Shown here in pieces: positions 43,303 through 54,917 of a stretch of 64,000 nt of DNA. A model generated the notes under the pieces. The model worked only from the letters and a program-made list of their open reading frames with translations. It did no database searches and was not told the DNA's origin. The stretch is from the NCBI GenBank assembly GCA_014324045.1, contig JACOMY010000006.1, positions 1-64,000 on the forward strand. Reading direction: 5' to 3'. How positions within the stretch are numbered: the first letter of the stretch is position 1; each line of letters opens with the position of its first letter. The position numbers and the translations under genes are program-made. Origin of the DNA: Rhodospirillales bacterium (GTDB taxonomy: Bacteria > Pseudomonadota > Alphaproteobacteria > Kiloniellales > JACOMY01).

Positions 43303-43998
43303 TTAGCGACCGGCCGGGCCCTGGGGCTTGAAGACACCCAGCGCACGCAGATCGAAGAGGTCCTTGCTCAGGCGCACGCCGTACTCTGGATTGATCAAGC
43401 CAGTTTGGACGACGATGCCCTGCGGGTCCACCACCTCCCATTTGCGCAGCGCGACCGGCGACTCGTTGAAGGTGAGCGTAACGGAGGCCAGGCTGCCCTC
43501 TGCCCGTTCTTCCTGTAGAGTCATGACAATGCTGCCCTGACCGTGCGAGAGGTAGGTCAGCACCAGAGTGTCGTCCAGGCGGATCGGCTCCTTGAACAGA
43601 AACCAGAGCGGGGTCTCCCAGATCGGCACCTGGGTCACCTGCTTCAACTCCCGATCGTAGATCGCCACGGCATAGCCGTCGGCTACGATCAGAAGCGGTA
43701 CCGGCGGCTCGTAGTCGAAGCGCATCTTGCTGGGCCGCTGGAGGTAGACCTTGCCCTCGGCGTAGCTGCCGTTGGAGGCCGACTGCACGAAGCGCGCCTT
43801 GACCGTGCTGAGGCCGTTCAGATAGCGCTCGATCTTGCGCACGACCTCCTTGTCATTGTCGTTCAGGATGATCGGTGTGGCGGCCCGGGCCCGGCCTACC
43901 GGACGGCCCAGGCTGCCGATCAGGCCGACTCCAGCCATAGCCCCCAGAAGACGGCGCCGACCGACGAGCCGCCGAAAGAGGCGGCGCTGACGGGACAT
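43303..43998 (-). CDS. lolA: LolA-family outer-membrane lipoprotein carrier protein
   Basis: 231 aa with a basic, Tat-like or Sec signal (RRLVGRRRLLGAMAGVGLIG, cleavage after RARA). Family pattern: IERYLNGLSTVKARFVQSAS (about 56), GKVYLQRPSKMRFDYEPP (about 82) and YGVRLSKDLFDL near the end. Shuttles lipoproteins across the periplasm. It follows ftsK, a common alphaproteobacterial arrangement. Confidence 0.88.
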   Translation of the reverse strand: MSRQRRLFRRLVGRRRLLGAMAGVGLIGSLGRPVGRARAATPIILNDNDKEVVRKIERYLNGLSTVKARFVQSASNGSYAEGKVYLQRPSKMRFDYEPPVPLLIVADGYAVAIYDRELKQVTQVPIWETPLWFLFKEPIRLDDTLVLTYLSHGQGSIVMTLQEERAEGSLASVTLTFNESPVALRKWEVVDPQGIVVQTGLINPEYGVRLSKDLFDLRALGVFKPQGPAGR

Positions 43999-44115
43999 GC
44001 TGTGACTCCCTAACTGCGGCGTTTCGCAATCGGCAAGCGCCGCCTACCACTCTGTTACCGTGCTACTCCAGTCCGCGAAGACGGTGGATTTACCAGGAAC
44101 TTTACGCAGATCTCC

Positions 44116-46785
<2,670 letters not shown>

Positions 46786-46794
46786 GACAGAAAA

Positions 46795-48027
46795 TCATAA
46801 CAGAGTCTCGGCGATCCTTGCGAGCGCTCTGTCGAGCAATTCAGCCTCGTCGACCAGCGCGATGCGCAGATAGCGGCGACCGGGATTCTCCTCCGGCGGG
46901 CGGCCGGACAGGCTCATGTAAGCGCCGGGGAGCGTGCGGATTCCGGCTTCCTGCCAGAGCTTGCGGCACGCCGTCTCGCCGTCGCCGACCGGGACGCCGC
47001 CCACGTCCAACCAGGCAAAGAAGCCACCGTCCGGGGCACTCCAACCGAAGGTTGCCCCGAAATGCCGCTCGGCCAAGCCCATGTTGCAGCGATAGAAAGC
47101 ACGATTGGCCTCGACGTGAGTCTCCTCGGCCAAGAGCGCGATGGCCGCCTCCTGCACCGGAAGCGGAACGCTGGAGCCGCCGAAGCGGAGCAGGCCTTCG
47201 GTCGAGTCCAGGATAGCCGTATCGCCCGTCAGGAAGCCACAACGCAGGCCGGGCGCGCCCGAGCGCTTGGACAGGGAATGCGCGGCAACGAGATTGGCCA
47301 GACTGCCGCCGCCTTCGTTTGCGGCAACGGAGAGCCCGCCGGGCGGCGCTTCGCCGAAGTAGAGATCGCCGTAGCACTCGTCTGTCACCAAGATGAAGTC
47401 ATGGCGCCGTGCCAAAGCCAATGCCTCGGCCAACTGCGTGCGGCCGGCCGCCGTGCCCTGCGGATTCGACGGTGAGCAGAGGAAGGCAATGGCAGTACGC
47501 TCAAGATCGCATTCCGGCAGCTGCGCAAAGTCGGGTAAATGCCGGCCCGCCGCATTCACGCTGATATAACGCGGCTCCAGATCGGCGGCCAAAGCACTGC
47601 CAGCATAGACATGGTATCCTGGATCCGGTAACAATGCCAAGGGCTTGACCGGGCCGCTGACATGCCGCTTGCGGGTTGCGGCCGCCTGTGTGAGAAAGAA
47701 AATGCCTTCGCGGCTACCGGAGGTGGGGAGCACCCGCCCCTGGCCTGTGGTGAAATCGTCCGGCAGAGCATAGAGTTGGGTCAGCCAGGCGGCAGCGACC
47801 TCCAGCAAGCGAGGGTGCCCCTCAAAAGGGGGATAAGCGTTCCAGCCGACGACTGCGGCCGCGATGGCCTCTGCCCCTGTTGCTGGCATGCCCGTGCGGG
47901 GGTTGCCGATCCCGAGATCGAGGGGTTTGCCGTCTGCACTCGGCGCCCTGCCCGGCTCGATGCCGTGGAGCAGGCGGTTCAGGCGAACAAAGGGGTTAAG
48001 CGATCGAAGGTCGAGCGAGGACGTCAT
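46795..48027 (-). CDS. PLP-dependent aminotransferase, DapC-like (class I/II)
   Basis: 410 aa. Substrate/PLP region LGIGNPRTGMPA near the start, AAAVVGWNAYPPFEGHPRL (about 60), CSPSNPQGTAAGR (about 185), TDECYGDLYFG (about 215) and the PLP Lys in AAHSLSKRSGAPGLRCG (about 250). Similarity and the ftsK neighbourhood suggest N-succinyldiaminopimelate aminotransferase (lysine synthesis), but related aminotransferases cannot be excluded. 9 bases before ftsK, so co-transcribed. Confidence 0.87.
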   Translation of the reverse strand: MTSSLDLRSLNPFVRLNRLLHGIEPGRAPSADGKPLDLGIGNPRTGMPATGAEAIAAAVVGWNAYPPFEGHPRLLEVAAAWLTQLYALPDDFTTGQGRVLPTSGSREGIFFLTQAAATRKRHVSGPVKPLALLPDPGYHVYAGSALAADLEPRYISVNAAGRHLPDFAQLPECDLERTAIAFLCSPSNPQGTAAGRTQLAEALALARRHDFILVTDECYGDLYFGEAPPGGLSVAANEGGGSLANLVAAHSLSKRSGAPGLRCGFLTGDTAILDSTEGLLRFGGSSVPLPVQEAAIALLAEETHVEANRAFYRCNMGLAERHFGATFGWSAPDGGFFAWLDVGGVPVGDGETACRKLWQEAGIRTLPGAYMSLSGRPPEENPGRRYLRIALVDEAELLDRALARIAETLL

Positions 48028-48147
48028 GCCGACAGTCCCAGTTAGATATGCCTAAGCCTGCCACTATATGTCCGGGCGGCTCGCTTTTGGCAAGCCCCGG
48101 ATGTTGTAGCTGCAAAAGCTGGCGTTTGAGTAGCGATGGGTCTGTAA

Positions 48148-48779
48148 TCAACGATGTTCGGCGCCAGACCTTATTCTCATCCGCTGTGCGGCTTGCAGGC
48201 GCATCTCGGCCGGGCTGGCGCCTGCCAGACCTGGCAGCAGTACGATCTGGCTGTCGCCTCCCAAGGTTTCGGCCATCCAGGTGGCGCTCATCCGGGCCAA
48301 GGCGGTGTCGGACGCGGTGACGAAGCTGGTATCGCTCGCAACCCCCGACGGGCCACGGTCGCGACAGGAACGCCACGGCGCATCGCACGGCCCAGGATCG
48401 GGTCAAGCGCATCGGCTGTTGTCGGGTTTACGACGAGCAAGTCTATATCCTGCTCTATCAGATCTTCGATGTCCGAGATTTGCTTGGTGGGATCGCCATC
48501 TGCATCGGTGACGATGAACCGTTCGATCTTGTCGATGTTCTACGACACGCCGTATTGGACGGAGTCGTAGAAGGTGCCCAGCCAGCCGTCGCCTTGCGAC
48601 GCGTTGGAGAAGCCGATGGTGCAGGGGCCGTCGCCCGCGTAGTCGGAGGTATCGACTACTTCGTTGAAGTTGGGGTTCTATAGAAATGTGCGCGGCAGGC
48701 CTTGATAGCCATCGTCGGCCAGCGCCGGGGCAGCCGCCATGGCTGTGCCAAGCGCAAGTTTGATCAGTGCTGAGTACAT
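48148..48779 (-). pseudogene. Periplasmic sugar-binding protein (ribose-type), broken by two TAG codons and a frameshift
   Basis: Starts at ATG 48779 after GGGAGGATCAAG with a signal peptide (LIKLALGTAMAAAPALA). It then reads CTIGFSNASQGDGWLGTFYD and TDADGDPTKQISDIEDLIEQ, typical of ribose-type ABC binding proteins, and DLLVVNPTTADALDPILGRA. TAG interrupts at 48678-48680 and 48540-48542; the second replaces an expected Lys (VSKNIDKI). A frameshift in a G5 run near 48347 moves the reading to ASDTSFVTASDTALARMSAT, and the gene stops early at 48148. No ABC permease genes remain beside it. Confidence 0.8.
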
Positions 48780-48890
48780 CTTGATCCTCCCTAAAGATCT
48801 GAATTGCAGGATTAGTCTGATTTTCAGGTGGTGCCGTCAACCGACGCTTCCTTCCGCTTTCACGATCTTCACGTTGGAAGTGTCGCGGCC

Positions 48891-49812
48891 CTAGTGTTGT
48901 TCGGCGGCAAAACCTGCCGCGTAGTTATTCAGGACAGTTCGCGGGGCGGTCGGCACTGGCGGGAAATCCCACCATCCAACGACATTCGACGCAGCAATGC
49001 CGACGTCGCGGGTGATCGGCATTTCGACAAGAGCCGGTCCGCCGCTGTCTAGCGCTGCTTTGACCGTCGAGCCGATTTCGCCTACGCGCTGCACCCGGGC
49101 GGCAAAGTCGAAGCCGAAAGATCTGGACAGTGCCGGGAACTGCACGGAATAGGGCCGGGCATTTTCGCCGGGCATCGAGAATTCCGAGATGATGTTCCGG
49201 CCCATCAGTGTGTTCTGGCCATCCCGGATGGAAATGTATCCGGAGTTGTTCAGAACCAGGAACACGACCGGGATATGGTAGGCCACACATGTCGCAAGCT
49301 CTTGCATACAACATCATGAAGTCGCCGTCGCCGATGATGCAGACCATGGGGACTTCCGGCTTGGCCAGCTTGGCGCCGATGGTGGCAAGCAGGGCAAAGC
49401 CCATTGGCGAATAGCTGCCCGGCGTGATGTGGGTGCGCGGCTCGTAGATCGGGAAGTCCTGCTTGGTCGAGCTTTGCGGATGGCCCGAGCCCACCGTCAC
49501 GATCCCATTGCGCGGCAGAACCTTGCGCAACTCGCGCAGGGTGGTCGGGATCTGATTGTGGGAGCGGCGAGGCTCCATGATCGCGTCCCACTCGACCCGG
49601 AGCTTGACCAGACGGTCGTGATGAGCAGAGCGGTCATCTTAGACCTTGCGGGCCTGCTGCTTCGAGATGCCGGCGTCTATGTCTTCGAGTACGAGGGAGA
49701 TATCGCCCACGATGCCAACCTCGACAGGATAGTTCTTGCCGATTTCGCGCGGATCGATGTCCACGTGGATCAGTTTCGAGTCCGGGATCGAGAAGCTGAC
49801 GCCCTTGCGCTA
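48891..49812 (-). pseudogene. Thiamine-diphosphate enzyme (acetolactate-synthase-like), C-terminal remnant
   Basis: Only the second half of a ThDP-dependent enzyme remains. It reads DSKLIHVDIDPREIGKNYPV (about 49780), an in-frame TAA at about 49638, then TVGSGHPQSSTKQDFPIYEP and CIIGDGDFMM (ThDP motif GDGxF), a frameshift near 49305, and VFLVLNNSGYISIRDGQNT to the end. The 5' side breaks off at about 49812 into AT-rich sequence. Its original substrate is unknown. Confidence 0.8.
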
Positions 49813-49990
49813 AACAGATTTTTGATGTCGATACCTGATGGATTTATAGATTCCGATTTACACAGGATGGAGTATCCGAGCTCCAGTTATCGCTATTCGC
49901 TGGCCCCTGCTTCTCGCGAAACATCGCCTGCCTAATAATGCAGATCCCCGCTTATTGCCCGCGCTCGGGCTATGGGGAGCCGACCTATGC
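49813..49990. other. Lower-GC junction sequence next to the ThDP remnant
   Basis: Abrupt change of composition where the ThDP remnant stops. A plus-strand frame here ends MSIPDGFIDSDLHRMEYPSS and more, stopping at 49935; it could be a gene-end fragment brought in by rearrangement, but no family is recognised. Confidence 0.35.
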
Positions 49991-50024
49991 AAGCCCCGGA
50001 TGCCGCGCTCAGCGTCCGGGGCTT
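49991..50024. terminator. Hairpin after the hydroxylase/small membrane protein genes
   Basis: Perfect 10-bp arms AAGCCCCGGA and TCCGGGGCTT with a 14-base loop, ending 7 bases before the stop of the minus-strand small membrane protein gene (50031). Confidence 0.65.
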
Positions 50025-50030
50025 CCTGAG

Positions 50031-50222
50031 TTAGCGGGATCGCTTCGTCGGCTTCCCGCCGCCGGCCTCGGGAAAGATCCAGAGGCCCAATAGCATCACG
50101 GCGGCGATGGCAACCACGATATAGCCCAGGTCGGGCCGCGGTCCGGTGAAGTCGGTCCAGGCGATCGCGGCTGCGGCCATGACCACCAGGACCGAGAGCA
50201 GGATCTTGATCTTGGTCGGTAT
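50031..50222 (-). CDS. Small two-helix membrane protein, start codon probably ATA
   Basis: 63 aa from 50222 (IPTKIKILLSVLVVMAAAAI..., two hydrophobic segments, basic tail KPTKRSR). A perfect AGGAGG (50229-50234), which overlaps the TAG stop of the hydroxylase gene, stands six bases before ATA CCG ACC AAG, exactly where ATG is expected. A TTG at 50261 is the nearest standard start but is inside the upstream gene. Function unknown; translationally coupled to the fatty-acid hydroxylase. Confidence 0.55.
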   Translation of the reverse strand: MPTKIKILLSVLVVMAAAAIAWTDFTGPRPDLGYIVVAIAAVMLLGLWIFPEAGGGKPTKRSR

Positions 50223-50232
50223 GGCGCACCTC

Positions 50233-51021
50233 CTACTCGGCCGGGACAGAGGCGGCGTCAACCACCTTGGGGCTGCGCGAGACCTTGCGCATGTCGGTCT
50301 TCACATGGCGGGTGCTGTAGCCGTTGAAGAGATGGCCCAGAAGTCCGCGGTTCAGGTCCGAGGTGCCGAACAGCCAATCGGCGATCGGGAAGGTCAGGTT
50401 CATGTTGCGCTCCATCATGATCGACTGGCTGTGGTGGGCGAAGTGATGGCGGCGCAGAGTGTTGACGAAGGGCGTCAGGCGCACGAAGGCGTTCTCTTCG
50501 ACATGGCAGCAGAAGTGCATGAACTCGTAGAGCAGATACATGCCGGTCGTGGTGCAGATAAAGAGCCAGCCGACATTGGCGCTAACCATCCACTGCAGGA
50601 CCAGGACGCCGGGGATCGACATGAGGATGAAGACGATCAGTGCATAAGGCGGGAAAAAAGTCACCCGCCAGTCGTGCGAGTCGGCGAAGCGCATCTCCTC
50701 TTCCGTGAAGAACTGGTGATGCTGCAAGGTGTGGCGCTGATAGATCGCACGGGCGCCGGGGAAGCGCAAGGGGCGATGCATGACGTATTTGTGCAAAGCC
50801 CATTCGAAGATGTTGCAGGCGGCGAAGGTCAGGGGAACGATCAGCCATTCCCACCACTGAACAGCGCCGATGTGGGCGATGTAATACCAGAGCGCCAAGC
50901 CACCGATGGTATAGATGATGGCCACATGCAGGACGCCACTGTACCATCCGCCGATGCGCTCTCGGTAGGTCTGGCGATAGAGTCTCTGGCGCTCGGTCAT
51001 GGGGCTTTCGGTCAGTTCCAT
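50233..51021 (-). CDS. Fatty-acid hydroxylase/sterol desaturase family membrane enzyme
   Basis: 262 aa with four or five helices and the family's histidine boxes: HKYVMH (about 83), HTLQHH (about 104), HCCHVEENAF (about 172) and HHFAHH (about 196), which hold a di-iron centre. It hydroxylates or desaturates a lipid or sterol-like substrate in the membrane. ATG at 51021; another ATG at residue 8. Followed by the coupled small membrane protein gene. Confidence 0.92.
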   Translation of the reverse strand: MELTESPMTERQRLYRQTYRERIGGWYSGVLHVAIIYTIGGLALWYYIAHIGAVQWWEWLIVPLTFAACNIFEWALHKYVMHRPLRFPGARAIYQRHTLQHHQFFTEEEMRFADSHDWRVTFFPPYALIVFILMSIPGVLVLQWMVSANVGWLFICTTTGMYLLYEFMHFCCHVEENAFVRLTPFVNTLRRHHFAHHSQSIMMERNMNLTFPIADWLFGTSDLNRGLLGHLFNGYSTRHVKTDMRKVSRSPKVVDAASVPAE

Positions 51022-51228
51022 TCTTCACGTCTCCCGCTCTTTGGCCACCGCGGTCGGAGATTTGCGACGGCTCTTAATATATTAGACATACATTAGATGG
51101 CATACGGCGTCAACCCCCCACTATCTCCTGCTGCTGCGTAGCGAAGACGGAGCCCTAGCTATTGCTCCAATCGGGCGGCAGACGAAAGCGTCTGGGCTCG
51201 TGGTGGGCGGCCGTGGAGACCTTACCGG

Positions 51229-51583
51229 CGATTTGAAGTTCAGCTTGGACCTATAGTACTTCACGTCCGGGCTGAGCAGATCCCGCGCCAGCGCTGCCAA
51301 AGGCCCGTATGCAGCAACTGCCAGAAGACGGGGTTTTGGTCGCATGGACTGGAGATGCGGCGGATCCGCGACATTGTAACTCGGATCCAAGTCAAAGGCG
51401 GCGTCGAAGCGGGTCTTGGTGCGGCTTGCTTGCAAGAGACAGCCAATGGCGGCGCGGCAGGGCACGAGCCAGTTCTCGCCCACCAACTTCGGCACCGCTA
51501 ACGCCCCCTCTTTGGAAATAGCGCTCGCGCTCGGTTTAGCTGATCGCCTGGGGCGGGGGCTTGAGAATCTTTTCCGGAGTCAT
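51229..51583 (-). pseudogene. Phytanoyl-CoA dioxygenase (PhyH) N-terminal remnant
   Basis: ATG 51583 opens MTPEKILKPPPQAIS and meets TAA at once. Then, in shifting frames, come ERERYFQ, SRTKTRFDAAFDLDPSYN, ISSPCDQNPVFWQL, GPLAALARDLLSPDVKYYRS and KLNFK. These match the N-terminal half of proteobacterial phytanoyl-CoA dioxygenases (RSDxVFDLEPGH, SPVDxxPxFW, GPDVKFHHSKLNFK). The iron-binding C-terminal half is missing. It lies just downstream of the TRAP operon and may have belonged to it. Confidence 0.72.
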
Positions 51584-51600
51584 GTGGGGAGCTGTCCTCG

Positions 51601-52914
51601 CTACTGAAAACCCAGAAGCTGTTGCGGCAACCACAGCGCAGTCTGGGGAAAGGCGGCAACGATTGCCAGGGCCACCAGCTGGATGGCGATGAAGGGCAGA
51701 ACGCCGCTGTACATGTGCTTTAGCGTGATGCTCTTGGGCGCCACGCCGCGCAGGTAGAAGATGGCCGGCGCCATCGGCGGGGTCAGATAGCTGGTCTGGA
51801 TCATGACCAACAGAAGCATGCAGAACCACACCGGCTCGAACCCGCTCTTCAGCACGAAGGGCATGAAGATCGGCACGAGGATCAAGAGGATAGAGATCCA
51901 CTCCAGGAAGAAGCCGGCAAGGAAGACCAGCGCCAGGAAGATCAGCAGCAGCCCCCAGGGCCCGACCTCCAGGGACTGGATCGCCTCGCGCATCACCCGC
52001 ATGCCGCCGGCCCCCACATAGACGCCGGTGAAGAGCGAGCCCGCCAGCAGAATGAACATGATCATGGAGGTGACCACCAGAGTCTTGATCAAGGCCTCTT
52101 TGAAGGTGGCGAACGAGAACTTGCCGTAGCAGAGAGTCAGGAGAAAGGCACCGAAGGCGCCGATGGCCGCGGCCTCCGTCGGGGCCGCCCAGCCCAGCAT
52201 GATCGAACCTAGGACCGCGAAGATCATCGCCAGCGGCGGAAACAGCGCCTTGACGGTTATCGCGACTTTCTCTGCGAATGCGGGATCGTCGGGACTAGGC
52301 GGAACGCGCGGTGCACTGGCTGGGTTCAAGAGGCAGAGCGTGACGATATAGAGAATGTAGAGGCCCGAAAGGATCAGGCCAGGAAAGACCATCCCCACCA
52401 TCAGGTCACCGATCGAGACATTGGCGATGGGGCCCATGACCACGACGACGACCGAGGGCGGAATGATGGTCCCCAGCGATCCGCCGGCACAGATGGTGCC
52501 GGATATCAGCGGCTTGGCGTAGTTGTGGCGCATCATCGCCGGGATCGCCAGCAGGCCGACGACCGTCTCGGTGGCGCCAATCACGCCGGTCGAGGCGGCG
52601 AAGATAATACACATAATGACAGTTCCCACCGCCAGACCGCCCGGCATGCGCCGGGTCCAGAGGTGGATGGCGTTGAACAGCTGCTCGGCGATGCCGGAGC
52701 GCTCCAGCATCGCGCCCATGAAGACGAAGAGCGGTACTGCGGCCAACACGAAGTTGGAGGCCACGTCCTCAATCTTCTGAGTGAACTGAAACAGTACCGC
52801 GTCGCCGAAGACGAAGAGGCCGAAGGCGAAGGCGACGCCCAGCAGGGCAAAAGCGACCGGGCAGCCCAGGAAGATCAGCAGGAACAGCACCGGAAACATG
52901 ACAATCGCGGTCAT
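51601..52914 (-). CDS. dctM: TRAP transporter large permease (DctM), second system
   Basis: 437 aa from ATG 52914, overlapping the DctQ stop by 4 bases (ATGA). About twelve helices; signatures are SLGTIIPPSVVVVVMG (about 145), QTSYLTPPMAPAIFYLRGVA (about 380) and SSTGVIGATETVVG-like ASTGVIGATETVVGLLAIP (about 105). Works with the DctQ and DctP encoded upstream. Confidence 0.94.
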   Translation of the reverse strand: MTAIVMFPVLFLLIFLGCPVAFALLGVAFAFGLFVFGDAVLFQFTQKIEDVASNFVLAAVPLFVFMGAMLERSGIAEQLFNAIHLWTRRMPGGLAVGTVIMCIIFAASTGVIGATETVVGLLAIPAMMRHNYAKPLISGTICAGGSLGTIIPPSVVVVVMGPIANVSIGDLMVGMVFPGLILSGLYILYIVTLCLLNPASAPRVPPSPDDPAFAEKVAITVKALFPPLAMIFAVLGSIMLGWAAPTEAAAIGAFGAFLLTLCYGKFSFATFKEALIKTLVVTSMIMFILLAGSLFTGVYVGAGGMRVMREAIQSLEVGPWGLLLIFLALVFLAGFFLEWISILLILVPIFMPFVLKSGFEPVWFCMLLLVMIQTSYLTPPMAPAIFYLRGVAPKSITLKHMYSGVLPFIAIQLVALAIVAAFPQTALWLPQQLLGFQ

Positions 52915-53462
52915 CGGGCGGCGGCGTCTTCTCTCGACGGCTGGCGCCCGCGCAACATGGACAGGCTCTTCAAACATTCAGCGAAGACCTGCAGAGCGAG
53001 CAGGACGAAGCTGGCGGCGATGACCGCGCGGAAGGGCCAGATCGGCGGGTTCCAGGCTGACTGGCCCGTGGTCTCGCCCGAGGCATAGGCCCCGGCGGCA
53101 TGATCCAGCATCCGTAAGCTCACCAGCACCAAGGCTGGCAGCACCAGCAGCAGATAGAGCGCCAGGTCGATGCTCGCTTTCCGCTTTGCCGAAAGCTGGC
53201 CGTAGATGAGGTCGATGCGAACGTGGCCCCGGCGCTTCAGCGTCAGGGCGCCGCCCAAGAGGAAATGGACGCCCATCAGGGTGTAACCCAATTCGAAGGC
53301 CCAGATGGTGGGCGTTGCAAAGGCGTAGCGGGCGAAGACCTCGTAACAGGTGGCCAGCACCAGGGGGATCACCACCAAGGCGGCCAGGAACCCGATCCCC
53401 TCGGTCAAGCGCTCAATGGCACGCACGACCGATGGCAACAGTGCAGGGGACGTACCGGACAA
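52911..53462 (-). CDS. dctQ: TRAP transporter small permease (DctQ), second system
   Basis: 183 aa, four helices; TIWAFELGYTLMGVHFLLGG (about 52-71) and RGHVRIDLIYGQLSAKRKA (about 78) are the family landmarks. It lies 30 bases after dctP and overlaps dctM by 4. Confidence 0.92.
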   Translation of the reverse strand: MSGTSPALLPSVVRAIERLTEGIGFLAALVVIPLVLATCYEVFARYAFATPTIWAFELGYTLMGVHFLLGGALTLKRRGHVRIDLIYGQLSAKRKASIDLALYLLLVLPALVLVSLRMLDHAAGAYASGETTGQSAWNPPIWPFRAVIAASFVLLALQVFAECLKSLSMLRGRQPSREDAAAR

Positions 53463-53492
53463 GGGATCGGGCTCCCAAGACCTTTGCGACGG

Positions 53493-54560
53493 CTACTGCG
53501 GCCGGGCCTTCACGTTGCGGTAGCGGACGGCATCAGCCCAGAGTTCGCCGAAGGCGGTCTGGCTATCGAGCACCCGCTTGAACCAAGGGTTCTCCGCGGC
53601 GATGGTCTGGGCCCAGGCCAACCCGGCCTCGCGGGCGGCATACTGCACCTCGGGATCCAGCTCGATCACCTCGTTGCCCTGCTCGCGGAAGAAGGCGAGC
53701 GCCTTGGCATCTTCCTGGCCGATGGTGAGCCAGGAGTTCATTGTCACCAGAAAGGCAGCCGTCTTTATCAACTGCCGGTCGGGCTCCGACAGGGATGCCC
53801 AGGCATTCGGATTGATAACTAATTCGAAAGGCGCCGTCGGTTGATGCACGCCGGGGATGATCACGTACTTGGTGATGCGATGAAAGCCGGGCGAGATGTT
53901 CTCGTAGAGCGTGCCCCACTCGGTCGCGTCGATGGCGCCGCGTTCCAAGGCCGGGTAGACATCGCCGCCCGGCATGGTGACCGGGGCGGCGCCCATGGAC
54001 TTGGAGATCTCTAGCCAGGCGCCCGCAGTGCGCAGCTTCAGGCCCTTCAGATCCTCCAGGCTGTGCACCGGTTTGCGCGAATGCAAAAAGGCCTCGGCGG
54101 TGCGAATGAAGAGCGGCATGGAGACCAAGTCGAACGTCTCTTCACGCCACTCTGCCTGCAGTTCGACCCCGCCGTCGCGGTAGAGCCAATGCAGCATCTT
54201 CTCGGTATCGAAGGATCCGGCGAAGCCGCCGAATAGCACGGCCGTGGGATCGGCACCCCAGTCGTAACCGATCCAGGTATGGCCCATGTCGGCGACGCCG
54301 TTCTTCACCGTCTCGGAGACCTTCAACCCGGGACCGAGCGTACCGGCCGGGAAGACCTCGATCTCGATCCTGCCATTGGAAAGCTCGGCCACGGCCTCGG
54401 CAAAGGCCATGGCGCCGATCTCCATCAGAGGGCCGCCGCCCCAAGAGGTCGCCATGGAGAAGCTGTGCTCCTCCTGCGCTGCCGCTTGGCCGCCGAGGCC
54501 CGCTAGTGCCAGCACACCGGCGGCGGCTCCAATCACGGTCCTTCTTTTCATGTCAGTCAT
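53493..54560 (-). CDS. dctP: TRAP transporter solute-binding protein (DctP)
   Basis: 355 aa from ATG 54560, preceded by GGAGGAAACT. Signal region KRRTVIGAAAGVLALAGLGG with AAA/AQ cleavage. DctP features: FSMATSWGGGPLMEIGAMAF (about 30), GLKLRTAGAWLEISKSMGAA (about 165) and the conserved Arg for a carboxylate ligand in LKLRTAG; GAIDATEWGTLYENI (about 205) resembles the mannitol/2-oxo-acid-type subfamily. It captures a carboxylate for the DctQM permease. Confidence 0.93.
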   Translation of the reverse strand: MTDMKRRTVIGAAAGVLALAGLGGQAAAQEEHSFSMATSWGGGPLMEIGAMAFAEAVAELSNGRIEIEVFPAGTLGPGLKVSETVKNGVADMGHTWIGYDWGADPTAVLFGGFAGSFDTEKMLHWLYRDGGVELQAEWREETFDLVSMPLFIRTAEAFLHSRKPVHSLEDLKGLKLRTAGAWLEISKSMGAAPVTMPGGDVYPALERGAIDATEWGTLYENISPGFHRITKYVIIPGVHQPTAPFELVINPNAWASLSEPDRQLIKTAAFLVTMNSWLTIGQEDAKALAFFREQGNEVIELDPEVQYAAREAGLAWAQTIAAENPWFKRVLDSQTAFGELWADAVRYRNVKARPQ

Positions 54561-54610
54561 AGTTTCCTCCATTTTGTTAGAGTTCCGAATTCCCAGCACT
54601 CTCAACCCGG

Positions 54611-54907
54611 CTATCGCCGACTCAGCGCATCCAAAGCCTCTTCGACCTGGGCCTGGGTCATTTCCCACTCGTTGTCGAAGTTTGCGACGATGGCATGCAT
54701 GAAGGCCTCAGCTTGCTCCAGGGCCGGGCCATCGCCGGCTGCATCCGCGAGGATCGCCAGCGCCAGTTGCCGCGGCTCTCGTCCCTCGAAGCCCCACTCG
54801 AAGCCGTTTCTGGAAAAGGTCTTCAGGTCATAGCGCGAGTCGAGGGCCTGACCGTCGACCGTGACCTCGCGTCCGTCGAAGGTGCGCATGCCTCGGTAGC
54901 TCTTCAT
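54611..54907 (-). CDS. DUF6166 family protein
   Basis: 98 aa from ATG 54907, 10 bases after the PanB-like gene, with GAGGCGGAGACG as ribosome-binding site. The family pattern is YRGMRTFDGREVTVDG (about 4), FEWGFEGREPRQLALAILAD (about 35) and a C-terminal helix. Function unknown; these small proteins usually occur alone, so membership of a transport operon is unusual. Confidence 0.82.
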   Translation of the reverse strand: MKSYRGMRTFDGREVTVDGQALDSRYDLKTFSRNGFEWGFEGREPRQLALAILADAAGDGPALEQAEAFMHAIVANFDNEWEMTQAQVEEALDALSRR

Positions 54908-54917
54908 CGTCTCCGCC

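Noticed and set aside
49429-49935. Plus-strand frame of 168 codons across the ThDP remnant
   Set aside because: Most of it is antisense to the conserved ThDP sequence; only the last 35 codons lie in unexplained DNA and are too short to call.
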